This document shows, piece by piece, positions 8,525 to 16,752 of a DNA stretch of 57,759 nt. The notes beneath the pieces are model-generated. The model was given only the letters and a program-made list of their open reading frames with translations. It was not told the DNA's origin and made no database searches. Position 1 is the stretch's first letter. Each line of letters opens with the position of its first letter. The position numbers and the translations under genes are program-made. The stretch is from Chitinophaga pinensis (GTDB lineage Bacteria; Bacteroidota; Bacteroidia; Chitinophagales; Chitinophagaceae). The stretch covers positions 1 through 57,759 of the forward strand of contig CAMBEI010000011.1 in NCBI GenBank assembly GCA_945865645.1, written 5' to 3'.

Positions 8525-8598
8525 TCGGGATGACAAGATTCGAACTTGCGACCCCACGCCCCCCAGACGTGTGCGCTACCGGGCTGCGCTACATCCCG
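8525..8598 (-). tRNA. tRNA-Pro (anticodon GGG)
   Basis: The minus strand folds as a 74-nt tRNA. The acceptor arms CGGGATG (8592-8598) and CATCCCG (8526-8532) pair fully, with A as discriminator. The D arm has AGCGCAGCCCGGTAGCGC, the anticodon loop is CTGGGGG with anticodon GGG, and the T loop is TTCGAAT. CCA is not encoded. A TAnnTTTG element lies about 60 bp upstream and a bidirectional hairpin follows. Confidence 0.95.
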
Positions 8599-8656
8599 AA
8601 AAAAACAAAAAATAAACACCGGTTTAGGTTAATTTTTACCTAAAAAAGAGAATCAT

Positions 8657-8664
8657 CAAAAGTA
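8657..8664 (-). promoter_or_regulatory. tRNA-Pro promoter -7 element
   Basis: TACTTTTG on the minus strand matches TAnnTTTG, 58 bp before the mature tRNA 5' end, leaving room for a short 5' leader. Confidence 0.4.
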
Positions 8665-8724
8665 ACAGAAAATTTCAACTTTTTAAACAGCAACTTATCT
8701 TACCTTAGCTGAACTTTTATATAC

Positions 8725-9993
8725 ATGAAAATTTTAATAAAACAAGCTAAAATAGTTTCCCCATCTACACCTCTTGATGGGCAAACTAAAGATATTTTAA
8801 TAACTAAAGGAGTTATTACACAGATAAAAGACAATATTGAAGATAAAGCAGACCAAATAATTGAACATCAAGATTTATGCCTTAGCATTGGCTGGATGGA
8901 CATGTTTTCCGATTTTGGAGATCCAGGTTATGAACAAAAAGAAAATATAGAATCTGGTGCAAAAGCTGCGGCGGCTGGTGGATTTACAGATATTATGCTT
9001 ATACCAAATAGCTACCCCATCGTGGATAATAAATCGCAGGTTGAATATATTATACAAAAAGCAAAACAGGTTGCGGTTAACATACACCCTATTGGGGCAG
9101 TTTCTAAAAACGTTGCGGGAAAAGAACTCTCAGAAATGTACGATATGCGTCAATCAGGCTCTATTGCATTTAGCGATGGCATTAACTCCATTCAAAATTC
9201 AGGATTAATTTTAAAAGCCCTCCAGTATGTTAAAAGTTTTGATGGCACCATTATTCAAATAGCAGACGATACCAGTATTGGCAATAATGGATTAATGAAC
9301 GAAGGTATAATATCAACCCAAATGGGACTGCCAGGCAAGCCAAATTTGGCAGAAGAATTAATGGTGGCACGCGACATTAAACTAGCTACGTATGCAGAAA
9401 GTAAACTGCATTTTACCGGCATTTCTTCACCTATAAGTTTAAATTATATAAAAAAAGCTAAAAAATCTGGGACAATGATAAGCTGTTCTATTGCACCCTA
9501 CCAAATTTATTTTTGCGATGAAGACCTACAAGCATATGATGCCAATTTAAAACTTAATCCCCCGTTAAGAAACAAAGCTGATATGTTAGCTATAAAAAAA
9601 GCATTACTTGATGGAACTATAGATTGCATTGCATCTCACCACTTACCTCAACATTGGGATAATAAAACCTGCGAGTTTGAATACGCAAAGTATGGGATGA
9701 TTGGACTAGAAACTATGTTTGCTGTTTTAATGGAGTGTGGCTTATCGTATGAAAACTTTGTACAAATGCAAACAGTTAATATTAGAAATATTTTCGGATT
9801 ACCAATACCTGAAATAAAAGAAGGTGAAATAGCTTCTCTTACCTTATTTATTCCAAATATCGAATTCGTTTTTAAAGAATCAATGATATACTCTAAATCG
9901 AAAAATTCACCTTTTATAGGAAAAAAATTAAAAGGTAAAGTACTTGGAATAATTAATAAATCAAATATACAATTGAACGAAAAATATGTTTAA
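8725..9993 (+). CDS. Dihydroorotase homologue lacking metal ligands
   Basis: This 422-residue protein has the overall pattern of dihydroorotase, the third step of UMP synthesis, including GAKAAAAGGFTDIMLIPNS, LKLNPPLR and the conserved GLETMF. The active-site residues are lost. The HxHLREPG motif is replaced by DMFSDFGDPG (59-68). The usual HxxHVST reads HFTGISS, TPHHL reads APYQI, and the catalytic DHAPH reads HHLPQ. It should therefore not bind zinc and is probably a non-catalytic partner, like the inactive PyrC' that supports aspartate transcarbamoylase in pseudomonads. Its 3' end overlaps the DUF4199 gene by 8 bp. A weak -7-like TACCTTAG is at 8701-8708. Confidence 0.8.
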   Translation: MKILIKQAKIVSPSTPLDGQTKDILITKGVITQIKDNIEDKADQIIEHQDLCLSIGWMDMFSDFGDPGYEQKENIESGAKAAAAGGFTDIMLIPNSYPIVDNKSQVEYIIQKAKQVAVNIHPIGAVSKNVAGKELSEMYDMRQSGSIAFSDGINSIQNSGLILKALQYVKSFDGTIIQIADDTSIGNNGLMNEGIISTQMGLPGKPNLAEELMVARDIKLATYAESKLHFTGISSPISLNYIKKAKKSGTMISCSIAPYQIYFCDEDLQAYDANLKLNPPLRNKADMLAIKKALLDGTIDCIASHHLPQHWDNKTCEFEYAKYGMIGLETMFAVLMECGLSYENFVQMQTVNIRNIFGLPIPEIKEGEIASLTLFIPNIEFVFKESMIYSKSKNSPFIGKKLKGKVLGIINKSNIQLNEKYV

Positions 9994-10474
9994 AAATTTA
10001 ACCGCTACTAAAAAAGGTGTATTAACCGGGACCGTGATGATTGTTTTATCTTGTATTTTTTTTTATAGCGGACAGCCTTTTGATAGCCCATTACAATATC
10101 TTATTTATGTAATTTATGCAGGAGGTATTGCTTGGACAATTTATGAATTTTCTAAAGCCGAAGAAAACACAAATAAGCTTGGCCCTTTCTTTCTGCAAGG
10201 ATTTAAGTGCTTTATTGTGATTACTCTATTAATGGTAATTTTTACTTTCGTTTTTAATAAATTACATCCCGAGTTTAAAGATGATATGGTAAAAGCATAC
10301 ACAATAGACATGCTTAAAAAAGGAAATACAACAGCAGCCGAAATGGAAACTAACCTAAAAAAAGCAAAAGATTATTATCTTACTATGTTGTTATCAGGTG
10401 CTATATTTGGATATTTACTTATTGGCTCAACTTTTACTTTAGTTACTTCATTGTTTTTTACTAAGAGAAATTAA
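9986..10474 (+). CDS. DUF4199 family membrane protein
   Basis: This 162-residue integral membrane protein has four hydrophobic segments at about 11-29, 35-53, 70-90 and 133-157. A charged stretch of some 40 residues rich in Lys and Glu lies between the third and fourth segments. This matches the Bacteroidota DUF4199 family, whose function is unknown. It overlaps the upstream dihydroorotase homologue by 8 bp and is followed 5 bp later by a GT2 glycosyltransferase, so it is probably translated from the same message. It may help the neighbouring glycosyltransferase at the inner membrane, but that is only inferred from position. Confidence 0.75.
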   Translation: MFKNLTATKKGVLTGTVMIVLSCIFFYSGQPFDSPLQYLIYVIYAGGIAWTIYEFSKAEENTNKLGPFFLQGFKCFIVITLLMVIFTFVFNKLHPEFKDDMVKAYTIDMLKKGNTTAAEMETNLKKAKDYYLTMLLSGAIFGYLLIGSTFTLVTSLFFTKRN

Positions 10475-10479
10475 TTTAC

Positions 10480-11421
10480 ATGGACTTATCAATTGTAATA
10501 CCCTTATTTAACGAAGACGAATCATTACCCGAGCTTTCGGCATGGATTGAAAAAGTGATGATTGATAATAATTTTAGTTATGAAATTATTTTTATTGACG
10601 ATGGCAGCACAGATGATTCTTGGAAAGTGATAGCGCAACTTCGTGTCGTTAATAATCATATTAAAGGTATAAGATTTCAACGTAATTATGGCAAAAGCGC
10701 TGCGCTTAATGAGGGCTTTAAAGCATCACAAGGCGATGTAGTAATTACCATGGATGCAGATATGCAGGATAGTCCTGATGAAATTCCTGAATTACGCAAA
10801 ATATTATTAGATGGCGGTTTTGATATTGTTAGCGGCTGGAAGAAAAAAAGATATGATAATACCATATCAAAAAATATTCCATCCAAATTGTTTAATGCGG
10901 CAGCTAGAAAAAGTTCGGGCATTAAACTACACGATTTTAATTGTGGTCTAAAATCATATAACAGTAAAGTAGTAAAAAGCATCGAAATTTACGGCGAAAT
11001 GCATCGCTATATTCCTATTCTAGCTAAATGGAGTGGCTTTAAAAAAATTGGAGAAAAAGTAGTAGAGCACCGAGCCAGAAAGTACGGAGTAACTAAATTT
11101 GGTTGGGAACGTTTTATAAATGGTTTCTTAGACCTTTTTTCAATAATGTTTGTAGGTAAATTTGGCAAAAGACCCATGCACTTTTTTGGTTTATGGGGTA
11201 CCATGTGTTTTTTTGCAGGTTTTTCTATATTTACTTATCTCACAATCTCTAAATTCTTTTTCGATCAAACAGGCATGACGCAGAGACCGATATTTTTTGT
11301 AGCTATTCTGATAATGATTATTGGATCTCAATTATTTTTAGGAGGTTTTATTGGAGAACTAATTGCCCGAAATTCAACTGAAAGAAATTCTTATTTAATA
11401 GAAGAAAAAATAGGATTATAA
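10480..11421 (+). CDS. Family 2 glycosyltransferase (polyprenyl-phosphate sugar type)
   Basis: This 313-residue enzyme resembles DPM1/GtrB/ArnC-type transferases that move a sugar from a nucleotide donor to undecaprenyl phosphate. The GT-A domain starts at residue 1 with LSIVIPLFNEDESL, followed by IDDGSTDDSW (metal and nucleotide binding) and MDADMQDSPDEI, the DxD region. Two transmembrane helices follow in the last 80 residues (about 231-255 and 266-289). It is in the same run as the DUF4199 gene and upstream of the heptose genes. The sugar transferred is not evident. Confidence 0.88.
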   Translation: MDLSIVIPLFNEDESLPELSAWIEKVMIDNNFSYEIIFIDDGSTDDSWKVIAQLRVVNNHIKGIRFQRNYGKSAALNEGFKASQGDVVITMDADMQDSPDEIPELRKILLDGGFDIVSGWKKKRYDNTISKNIPSKLFNAAARKSSGIKLHDFNCGLKSYNSKVVKSIEIYGEMHRYIPILAKWSGFKKIGEKVVEHRARKYGVTKFGWERFINGFLDLFSIMFVGKFGKRPMHFFGLWGTMCFFAGFSIFTYLTISKFFFDQTGMTQRPIFFVAILIMIIGSQLFLGGFIGELIARNSTERNSYLIEEKIGL

Positions 11422-11518
11422 ATACTAAAAAACTAGATAATACTGATTTATATAGAATTTCCTAAAAAAATATAAGTTATAAACCGATTATTTATAATGT
11501 GTAAATCCAGCTAAGTAA

Positions 11519-12673
11519 TTGTTACCAACATTACATAAAATTATTATTATTGGCCCTGCTCACCCTTTACGTGGGGGCGGTATTACTACATTTAATGAGC
11601 GCCTGGCACGTCAGTTTAAAAACGAAGGACATCAAACAAGTATTTTTTCGTTCTCCTTACAATATCCTAATTTTTTATTCCCAGGTAAATCACAATTCAC
11701 GAATGAACAGGCGCCAAAAGACATTGACATACATACTCGCATCAATTCCATTAACCCACTTAACTGGATTGGTGTTGGGAAAGAAATAAAACAAATTAAT
11801 CCTGATATTATTATTGTAAGATATTGGATACCCCTGATGGCCCCATGCTTAGGAACGATACTTCGTATTGTAAAAAAAAATAAACACACAAAAATTATTT
11901 GTATTGCAGATAATATTATACCACATGAAAAACGCATTGGTGACAAAATATTTACTCGCTATTTTATAAAACCGATTGATGCATTTATTACTATGAGCGA
12001 GCAAGTATTTAAAGACCTTCGCTTGTTTACAAAAAATAAAAAAGCACTACTTGTCCCACACCCTTTATACGATAATTTTGGAGATAAAATTACAAAAAAA
12101 GAAGCCCGAGAATACCTAGGCATAAACATTGAGGAAAAAATTATTTTATTTTTCGGTTTTATTAGAAAATATAAAGGATTGGATATTTTGTTGGACGCCA
12201 TGAAGCAAATTCAAAATTCAAAAATAAAAAATCAAAACATTAAACTACTCATTGCAGGTGAATTTTATGACGATCGAAAATTATATGATAATCAAATAGA
12301 AAAACTGGGGATAAAAGAAAATTTAATTCTCCACACAGATTTCATACCCGATAACGAAGTGAAAAATTATCTATGTGCCGCTGATGCACTTATACAACCA
12401 TACCGTAATGCAACACAAAGTGGTGTTACACCCTTAGCTTATCATTTTGAAATACCCATGATCGTTACTAATGTTGGTGGTTTACCAGATATGGTACTCA
12501 ATAACAAAGTTGGCCTAGTTGCAGAAGCAACCGCGACATCAATTGCAGAAAAAATATTGGAATACTTTACAATGGATCAAAATTACTTCCACAAGAACTT
12601 AATTGAAGAAAAGAAAAAAATCAGTTGGTCAAAAATGGTGGAAAGCATCCTTGAATTGGCTAATAGTAAGTAA
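11519..12673 (+). CDS. Family 4 (GT-B) glycosyltransferase
   Basis: This 384-residue retaining glycosyltransferase has the GT-B layout. The N-terminal domain contains a Gly-rich loop LRGGGITTFNERLA near residue 18. The C-terminal domain contains IILFFGFIRKYKGLDILLDA and the donor-binding region AADALIQPYR...SGVTPLAYHFEIPMI. The start is TTG at 11519, since no in-frame ATG precedes the conserved loop. Residues 230-242 (QIQNSKIKNQNIK) are low-complexity and derive from an AT-rich tandem repeat. It is followed after 22 bp by hddA, so it probably works on the heptose glycan. Confidence 0.87.
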   Translation: MLPTLHKIIIIGPAHPLRGGGITTFNERLARQFKNEGHQTSIFSFSLQYPNFLFPGKSQFTNEQAPKDIDIHTRINSINPLNWIGVGKEIKQINPDIIIVRYWIPLMAPCLGTILRIVKKNKHTKIICIADNIIPHEKRIGDKIFTRYFIKPIDAFITMSEQVFKDLRLFTKNKKALLVPHPLYDNFGDKITKKEAREYLGINIEEKIILFFGFIRKYKGLDILLDAMKQIQNSKIKNQNIKLLIAGEFYDDRKLYDNQIEKLGIKENLILHTDFIPDNEVKNYLCAADALIQPYRNATQSGVTPLAYHFEIPMIVTNVGGLPDMVLNNKVGLVAEATATSIAEKILEYFTMDQNYFHKNLIEEKKKISWSKMVESILELANSK

Positions 12674-12695
12674 ATTGCCCTTAAAAATAGATTAC

Positions 12696-13715
12696 ATGAT
12701 TTATAGAAGCAAAGCCCCTTTAAGAATTGGTTTGGCGGGTGGTGGTACAGATGTTAGTCCTTACAGCGACCAGTTTGGTGGTGTTATTTTAAATGCTACC
12801 ATTTCCTTGTCGGCTTATGCTACAATAGAGCCCCTAACGGAAAATAAAATAATTGTAGAAGCTCTAGATAGAAACGAATCGCAACAATTTAGCGTAATAC
12901 CTCAGTTACCCTTAGATGGCACACTGGATTTACTAAAAGGCGTTTATAATCGTATTCAAAAAGACCAGCCTACACAAATACCCGGCTTTAAACTATCCAC
13001 CTTTGTTGACGCTCCTGCAGGCTCTGGATTAGGCACTTCTTCCACCTTAGTAGTTGCCGTATTGGGTGTATTTAAAGAAATGCTTAAACTTCCAATGGAT
13101 GAATATAAAATTGCTCAATATGCTTTTGATATTGAACGCACTGACCTACAATTGGCCGGTGGTAAACAAGATCAATATGCAGCTACATTTGGCGGAGTAA
13201 ATTTTATGGAGTTTTATGCTGATAAAGTTATTGTAAACCCTCTTCGTATTAAGCCACAACATTTGAATGAGCTAGAAAATAACCTCGTTTTATATTTTAC
13301 TTCTACCTCTAGAGAAAGTGCAACCATCATTAAAGAGCAGGTTAAAAATGTACAGAAAAAAAATGAAAAAAGTATAGAAGCTATGCATAACCTAAAAGAC
13401 CAGTCTAAAATGATGAAAGAAGCATTATTACAGGGCAATTTAGATGAAATTGGTTTAATACTAGACTATGGTTTTGAACAAAAAAGAAATATGGCAGCTA
13501 ATATCAGTAACTATGATATTGAAAAAGTATATGCAGCTGCTAAAAAATCTGGTGCTACAGGTGGTAAAATTAGTGGCGCTGGTGGTGGAGGTTTTATGAT
13601 TTTTTATTGCCCAAAAAATACTCGTTATGAAGTTATAAAGACATTAAACAGCTATGGTGGCCTAGTGCGAGATTACTCATTTACTAAATATGGCTTAACA
13701 ACCTGGAGTATTTAA
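12696..13715 (+). CDS. hddA: D-glycero-alpha-D-manno-heptose 7-phosphate kinase (GHMP family)
   Basis: This GHMP kinase phosphorylates D-glycero-D-manno-heptose 7-phosphate at C1 to the alpha-1,7-bisphosphate. It has 339 residues from the ATG at 12696; this start is chosen because MIYRSKAPLRIGLAGGGTDV is the usual N-terminus and it begins just after the upstream stop. The ATP-binding loop is PAGSGLGTSSTL, and the C-terminal GHMP motif is KISGAGGGGFM. The identity rests on these motifs and on being followed directly by gmhA, hddC and gmhB, which complete the GDP-heptose pathway. Confidence 0.9.
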   Translation: MIYRSKAPLRIGLAGGGTDVSPYSDQFGGVILNATISLSAYATIEPLTENKIIVEALDRNESQQFSVIPQLPLDGTLDLLKGVYNRIQKDQPTQIPGFKLSTFVDAPAGSGLGTSSTLVVAVLGVFKEMLKLPMDEYKIAQYAFDIERTDLQLAGGKQDQYAATFGGVNFMEFYADKVIVNPLRIKPQHLNELENNLVLYFTSTSRESATIIKEQVKNVQKKNEKSIEAMHNLKDQSKMMKEALLQGNLDEIGLILDYGFEQKRNMAANISNYDIEKVYAAAKKSGATGGKISGAGGGGFMIFYCPKNTRYEVIKTLNSYGGLVRDYSFTKYGLTTWSI

Positions 13716-13724
13716 AAAAAAAAT

Positions 13725-14297
13725 ATGGAAAAGATTAAAAATATAGTACAATCTTCTATTATTGTAAAACAAGAAATTTTACAAAATGAAGAATTACTGC
13801 AAACACTTGAAGCATGTATAAATGTTATAGTACTTGCTTTTAAAAATGGTAATAAAGTACTATTTTGTGGTAATGGTGGCAGTGCTGCCGATGCTCAACA
13901 CCTGGCTGCAGAGTTTAGCGGACGTTTTTATACTGATAGAGATGCCTTACCAGCCGATGCTTTACATTGCAATACCTCTTACTTAACTGCAGTAGCTAAC
14001 GATTATAGCTACGATGTAATTTATTCTCGTTTAATAAAGGGCATAGGCAACAAAGGCGATGTTTTAATTGGACTAAGTACTTCTGGAAATAGTAAAAATA
14101 TTTACAACGCTTTTGAAACAGCTAAAGAAAAAGGTATAACAACCATTGCTTTTACCGGCAAAACAGGCGGAACCTTGAAATCCCTTTCTGATTATTTAAT
14201 TAATGTACCATCAACAGATACACCCCGCATTCAGGAAAGCCATATTATGCTAGGTCATATCATTTGTCAATTGGTAGAAGCTGAATACTTTAGATAA
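13725..14297 (+). CDS. gmhA: Sedoheptulose 7-phosphate isomerase
   Basis: This SIS-domain isomerase converts D-sedoheptulose 7-phosphate to D-glycero-D-manno-heptose 7-phosphate, the entry to heptose synthesis. It has 190 residues. The phosphate-binding SIS motif FCGNGGSAADAQHLAAEF lies at 48-65, a second Ser/Thr-rich loop is GLSTSGNSKN, and the C-terminal QESHIMLGHIICQ carries the conserved Glu and His. It lies 9 bp after hddA. Its stop TAA shares a base with the ATG of hddC (TAATG), which suggests translational coupling. Confidence 0.95.
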   Translation: MEKIKNIVQSSIIVKQEILQNEELLQTLEACINVIVLAFKNGNKVLFCGNGGSAADAQHLAAEFSGRFYTDRDALPADALHCNTSYLTAVANDYSYDVIYSRLIKGIGNKGDVLIGLSTSGNSKNIYNAFETAKEKGITTIAFTGKTGGTLKSLSDYLINVPSTDTPRIQESHIMLGHIICQLVEAEYFR

Positions 14298-14995
14298 TGA
14301 AAGAAGCAATCATATTGGCAGGAGGATTGGGCACTAGATTACGAACTATAGTTTCGGATTTACCAAAATGTATGGCCCCAATTAACGGTAACCCTTTTTT
14401 ATATTTTGTTATTGAATATTTACTGAATCAAGGTGTGGATAAATTCATTTTTTCATTAGGTTATAAAAGCGAGATCATCATTGCGTATTTAAACACCAAG
14501 TACCCCATGCTTCAAGTTCAATATTCAGTTGAAAAGGAGCCACTAGGTACTGGTGGCGCAATAAAATTAGCCTGCAGTCTTGCATCAGAAAAAAATATTT
14601 TAATACTTAATGGCGATACCTTATTTAAAATTGATATTGAAAACATAGATGCCTTGCATAATATCTCTAGCGCAGATTGTACAGTTTATTTAAAACCTAT
14701 GCTAAATTTTAATAGATATGGTGTAGTTAAATTGAATAACGATAATTCTATTGCAAGTTTTAAAGAAAAACAATTTTATAAATCAGGATTTATTAACGGG
14801 GGTGTTTATACACTTAATGTAGCTAGCTTTTTACAAGAACAACTTCCTGTTATTTTCTCTTTTGAAAAAGATTATCTGGAAACACATTTTAACAAAAGAA
14901 AAATGTACGGCATAGTACAGGATAATTATTTTATTGATATTGGCATTCCTGAAGATTATGAAAAAGCACAAAAGGAGTTAGGTGTTAGGAGTTAG
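14297..14995 (+). CDS. hddC: Heptose 1-phosphate guanylyltransferase
   Basis: This nucleotidyltransferase activates D-glycero-alpha-D-manno-heptose 1-phosphate with GTP to give GDP-heptose. It has 232 residues. The pyrophosphorylase signature IILAGGLGTRLRTIVSDLPKCMAPI is at the N-terminus, shown here only as a landmark, with NGDTLF as the metal-binding region and GTGGAIK for sugar binding. The last codons fall in a GTTAGG-type tandem repeat (14975-14996), so the natural C-terminus may have been altered slightly. Guanylyl rather than adenylyl specificity is inferred from the hddA type of kinase. Confidence 0.88.
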   Translation: MKEAIILAGGLGTRLRTIVSDLPKCMAPINGNPFLYFVIEYLLNQGVDKFIFSLGYKSEIIIAYLNTKYPMLQVQYSVEKEPLGTGGAIKLACSLASEKNILILNGDTLFKIDIENIDALHNISSADCTVYLKPMLNFNRYGVVKLNNDNSIASFKEKQFYKSGFINGGVYTLNVASFLQEQLPVIFSFEKDYLETHFNKRKMYGIVQDNYFIDIGIPEDYEKAQKELGVRS

Positions 14996-15065
14996 GGCGC
15001 GAGTCAAGAAAATTGAATTCAATAACTATGATTGCCTAAAACTTATATTTAAAATTAAGAAACAA

Positions 15066-15623
15066 ATGATTGATCTCAGCAAAATAGATAAAACTTGGAC
15101 TATCTTCCTCGACCGCGATGGCGTAATTAATTACGAGAAACACAATGATTATATTCATAACTGGAATGAATTTTATTTTTACGAAGGTGCTAAAAAAGCG
15201 ATTGCAATTTTTGCAAAAAAATTTAACAATATTATTGTAGTTACAAATCAAAAAGGTATTGGCAAAGGGGTTACTCAAATTGATGACCTGCATCTCATTC
15301 ATAAAAATATGATTGGTGAAATTGAAAATGCAGGGGGAAGAATTGATGCAGTATATTTTTGTCCAGACCTAGAAGAAGAAAGCATTAACCGAAAGCCAAA
15401 CCCAGGAATGGGCTTACAAGCAAAAAATGATTATCCCGAAATTAATCTGCACAAAACCATCATGGTTGGCAATACCCTAAGCGACATGCAGTTCGGTCGT
15501 AATTTGGGCATAAAAAATATATTCCTTTCAACAACAAGACCCGAAGTGAATTTACAAGATGAACTAATTGATGCCGTATACGAATCATTACTTTCCTTTG
15601 CAAACGATTTAAATGATCTTTAA
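15066..15623 (+). CDS. gmhB: Heptose 1,7-bisphosphate 7-phosphatase (HAD family)
   Basis: This HAD phosphatase removes the 7-phosphate from heptose 1,7-bisphosphate. From the ATG at 15066 it has 185 residues; the earlier ATG at 14982 would overlap hddC and add a non-conserved 28-residue leader. HAD motif I is IFLDRDGVIN, motif II lies in VVTNQKGIGKG, and motif IV is VGNTLSDMQFG. The Cys-rich zinc loop that normally precedes RKP in GmhB (C-x-H...C-x-C) reads CPDLEEESINRKP and lacks three of the four ligands. It is the last gene of the heptose run. Confidence 0.85.
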   Translation: MIDLSKIDKTWTIFLDRDGVINYEKHNDYIHNWNEFYFYEGAKKAIAIFAKKFNNIIVVTNQKGIGKGVTQIDDLHLIHKNMIGEIENAGGRIDAVYFCPDLEEESINRKPNPGMGLQAKNDYPEINLHKTIMVGNTLSDMQFGRNLGIKNIFLSTTRPEVNLQDELIDAVYESLLSFANDLNDL

Positions 15624-15771
15624 TACACAATTTTCACAAACCACTATAATTTCTTTAATACATGTAATTCCTATCAAGTATTTGATTATTCATAGGTAAT
15701 TTTTAGTTAAATATTAACCATATTTAATAACTTTTTAATTAATTTATAAGAGATTTCAGTAAATTTAATGC

Positions 15772-16731
15772 ATGAAAAAAAAAATTGCTTTATTATTTTT
15801 CTTTTACATCAGTCATTTATCATTTGCACAAGTCATCAGCAAAACAGATCTAAAATTACTGCAACAAAAAGAAGATTCCTTAAGAACATTCTCAGTACAA
15901 ATTATACAGGGTATAAATGCGGATAATCGCTTTAATGCAGATAGTATTTTTACTCGTATGCTGGTTCGAGCCCTTAAAACTAATAATTCCTTCCACTACC
16001 CTTTTGAGTCTCTGCAAACAGTATCCATACAATATTCACCCGATAGTGTATTCCGAATATTTACTTGGCAGTTGGTTATTAATGAAAATGTAATTCGCCA
16101 ACATGGAGCCATACAAATGAAAACTTACGATGGATCTTTAAAATTATATCCCCTTATTGATAAATCAGATATTACCACCAATGTTATAGATACCATCGGC
16201 AATAACTATGGTTGGATAGGCGCTATATATTATAAAATAATTTTAAAGAAAAGTAGTAATAAGAGTTTTTATACCCTTATTGGCTTTGATGAAAATAATA
16301 TTCGTAGCAGTCGAAAAATTATTGAAGTGCTCAATTTTTTAAATGATGAACCAACTTTTGGTGGCCGATATTTTAGTTACGAAGAAGATTCAGTTTTTAA
16401 ACCTTCTCAAAGCCGATATATCATGGAATATAAAAAAGAAGCTGGACCACGACTTACCTATGATAAAGATTTGGACATGATTATTGTTGAGCATCTAGTA
16501 TCAGAATCAAATGAATACAAAAAAAAATGGACACTAATTGGCGATGGCGATTACGAAGGTTTTAAATGGAAAGCAGGTAAATGGATTCATGTAGAAAAAA
16601 TATTTAACCTGGTTACTCCTGATGGGAAGGCGCCTATACCTAATCCCCTCAGAGATCCATCAGGAATTATTGATGAGAATAAATTAAAAAATACTGCGCC
16701 TGTCAAACCAAATGGAAAAAGCGATGATTAA
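15772..16731 (+). CDS. Secreted protein of unknown function
   Basis: I do not recognise a named domain. The 319-residue product starts with a clear signal peptide, a lysine cluster then a hydrophobic core ending SFAQ, with cleavage likely after residue 19 or 20. The mature part is mixed alpha/beta with no further membrane segments. A motif GFKWKAGKWIHVEKIFN near the end and the Pro-rich tail are the most distinctive parts. It stands alone after a 148-bp AT-rich gap and is convergent with lepA. Probably periplasmic or secreted. Confidence 0.75.
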   Translation: MKKKIALLFFFYISHLSFAQVISKTDLKLLQQKEDSLRTFSVQIIQGINADNRFNADSIFTRMLVRALKTNNSFHYPFESLQTVSIQYSPDSVFRIFTWQLVINENVIRQHGAIQMKTYDGSLKLYPLIDKSDITTNVIDTIGNNYGWIGAIYYKIILKKSSNKSFYTLIGFDENNIRSSRKIIEVLNFLNDEPTFGGRYFSYEEDSVFKPSQSRYIMEYKKEAGPRLTYDKDLDMIIVEHLVSESNEYKKKWTLIGDGDYEGFKWKAGKWIHVEKIFNLVTPDGKAPIPNPLRDPSGIIDENKLKNTAPVKPNGKSDD

Positions 16732-16752
16732 GTTATAAAAAACATAAAGGTT

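Noticed and set aside
8273..8557. A 94-codon minus-strand ORF overlapping the tRNA-Pro and the recombinase relic
   Set aside because: It reads through the tRNA 3' half and the terminator (MGSQVRILSSRH is the typical false translation of a tRNA) and lies opposite a recognisable recombinase frame.
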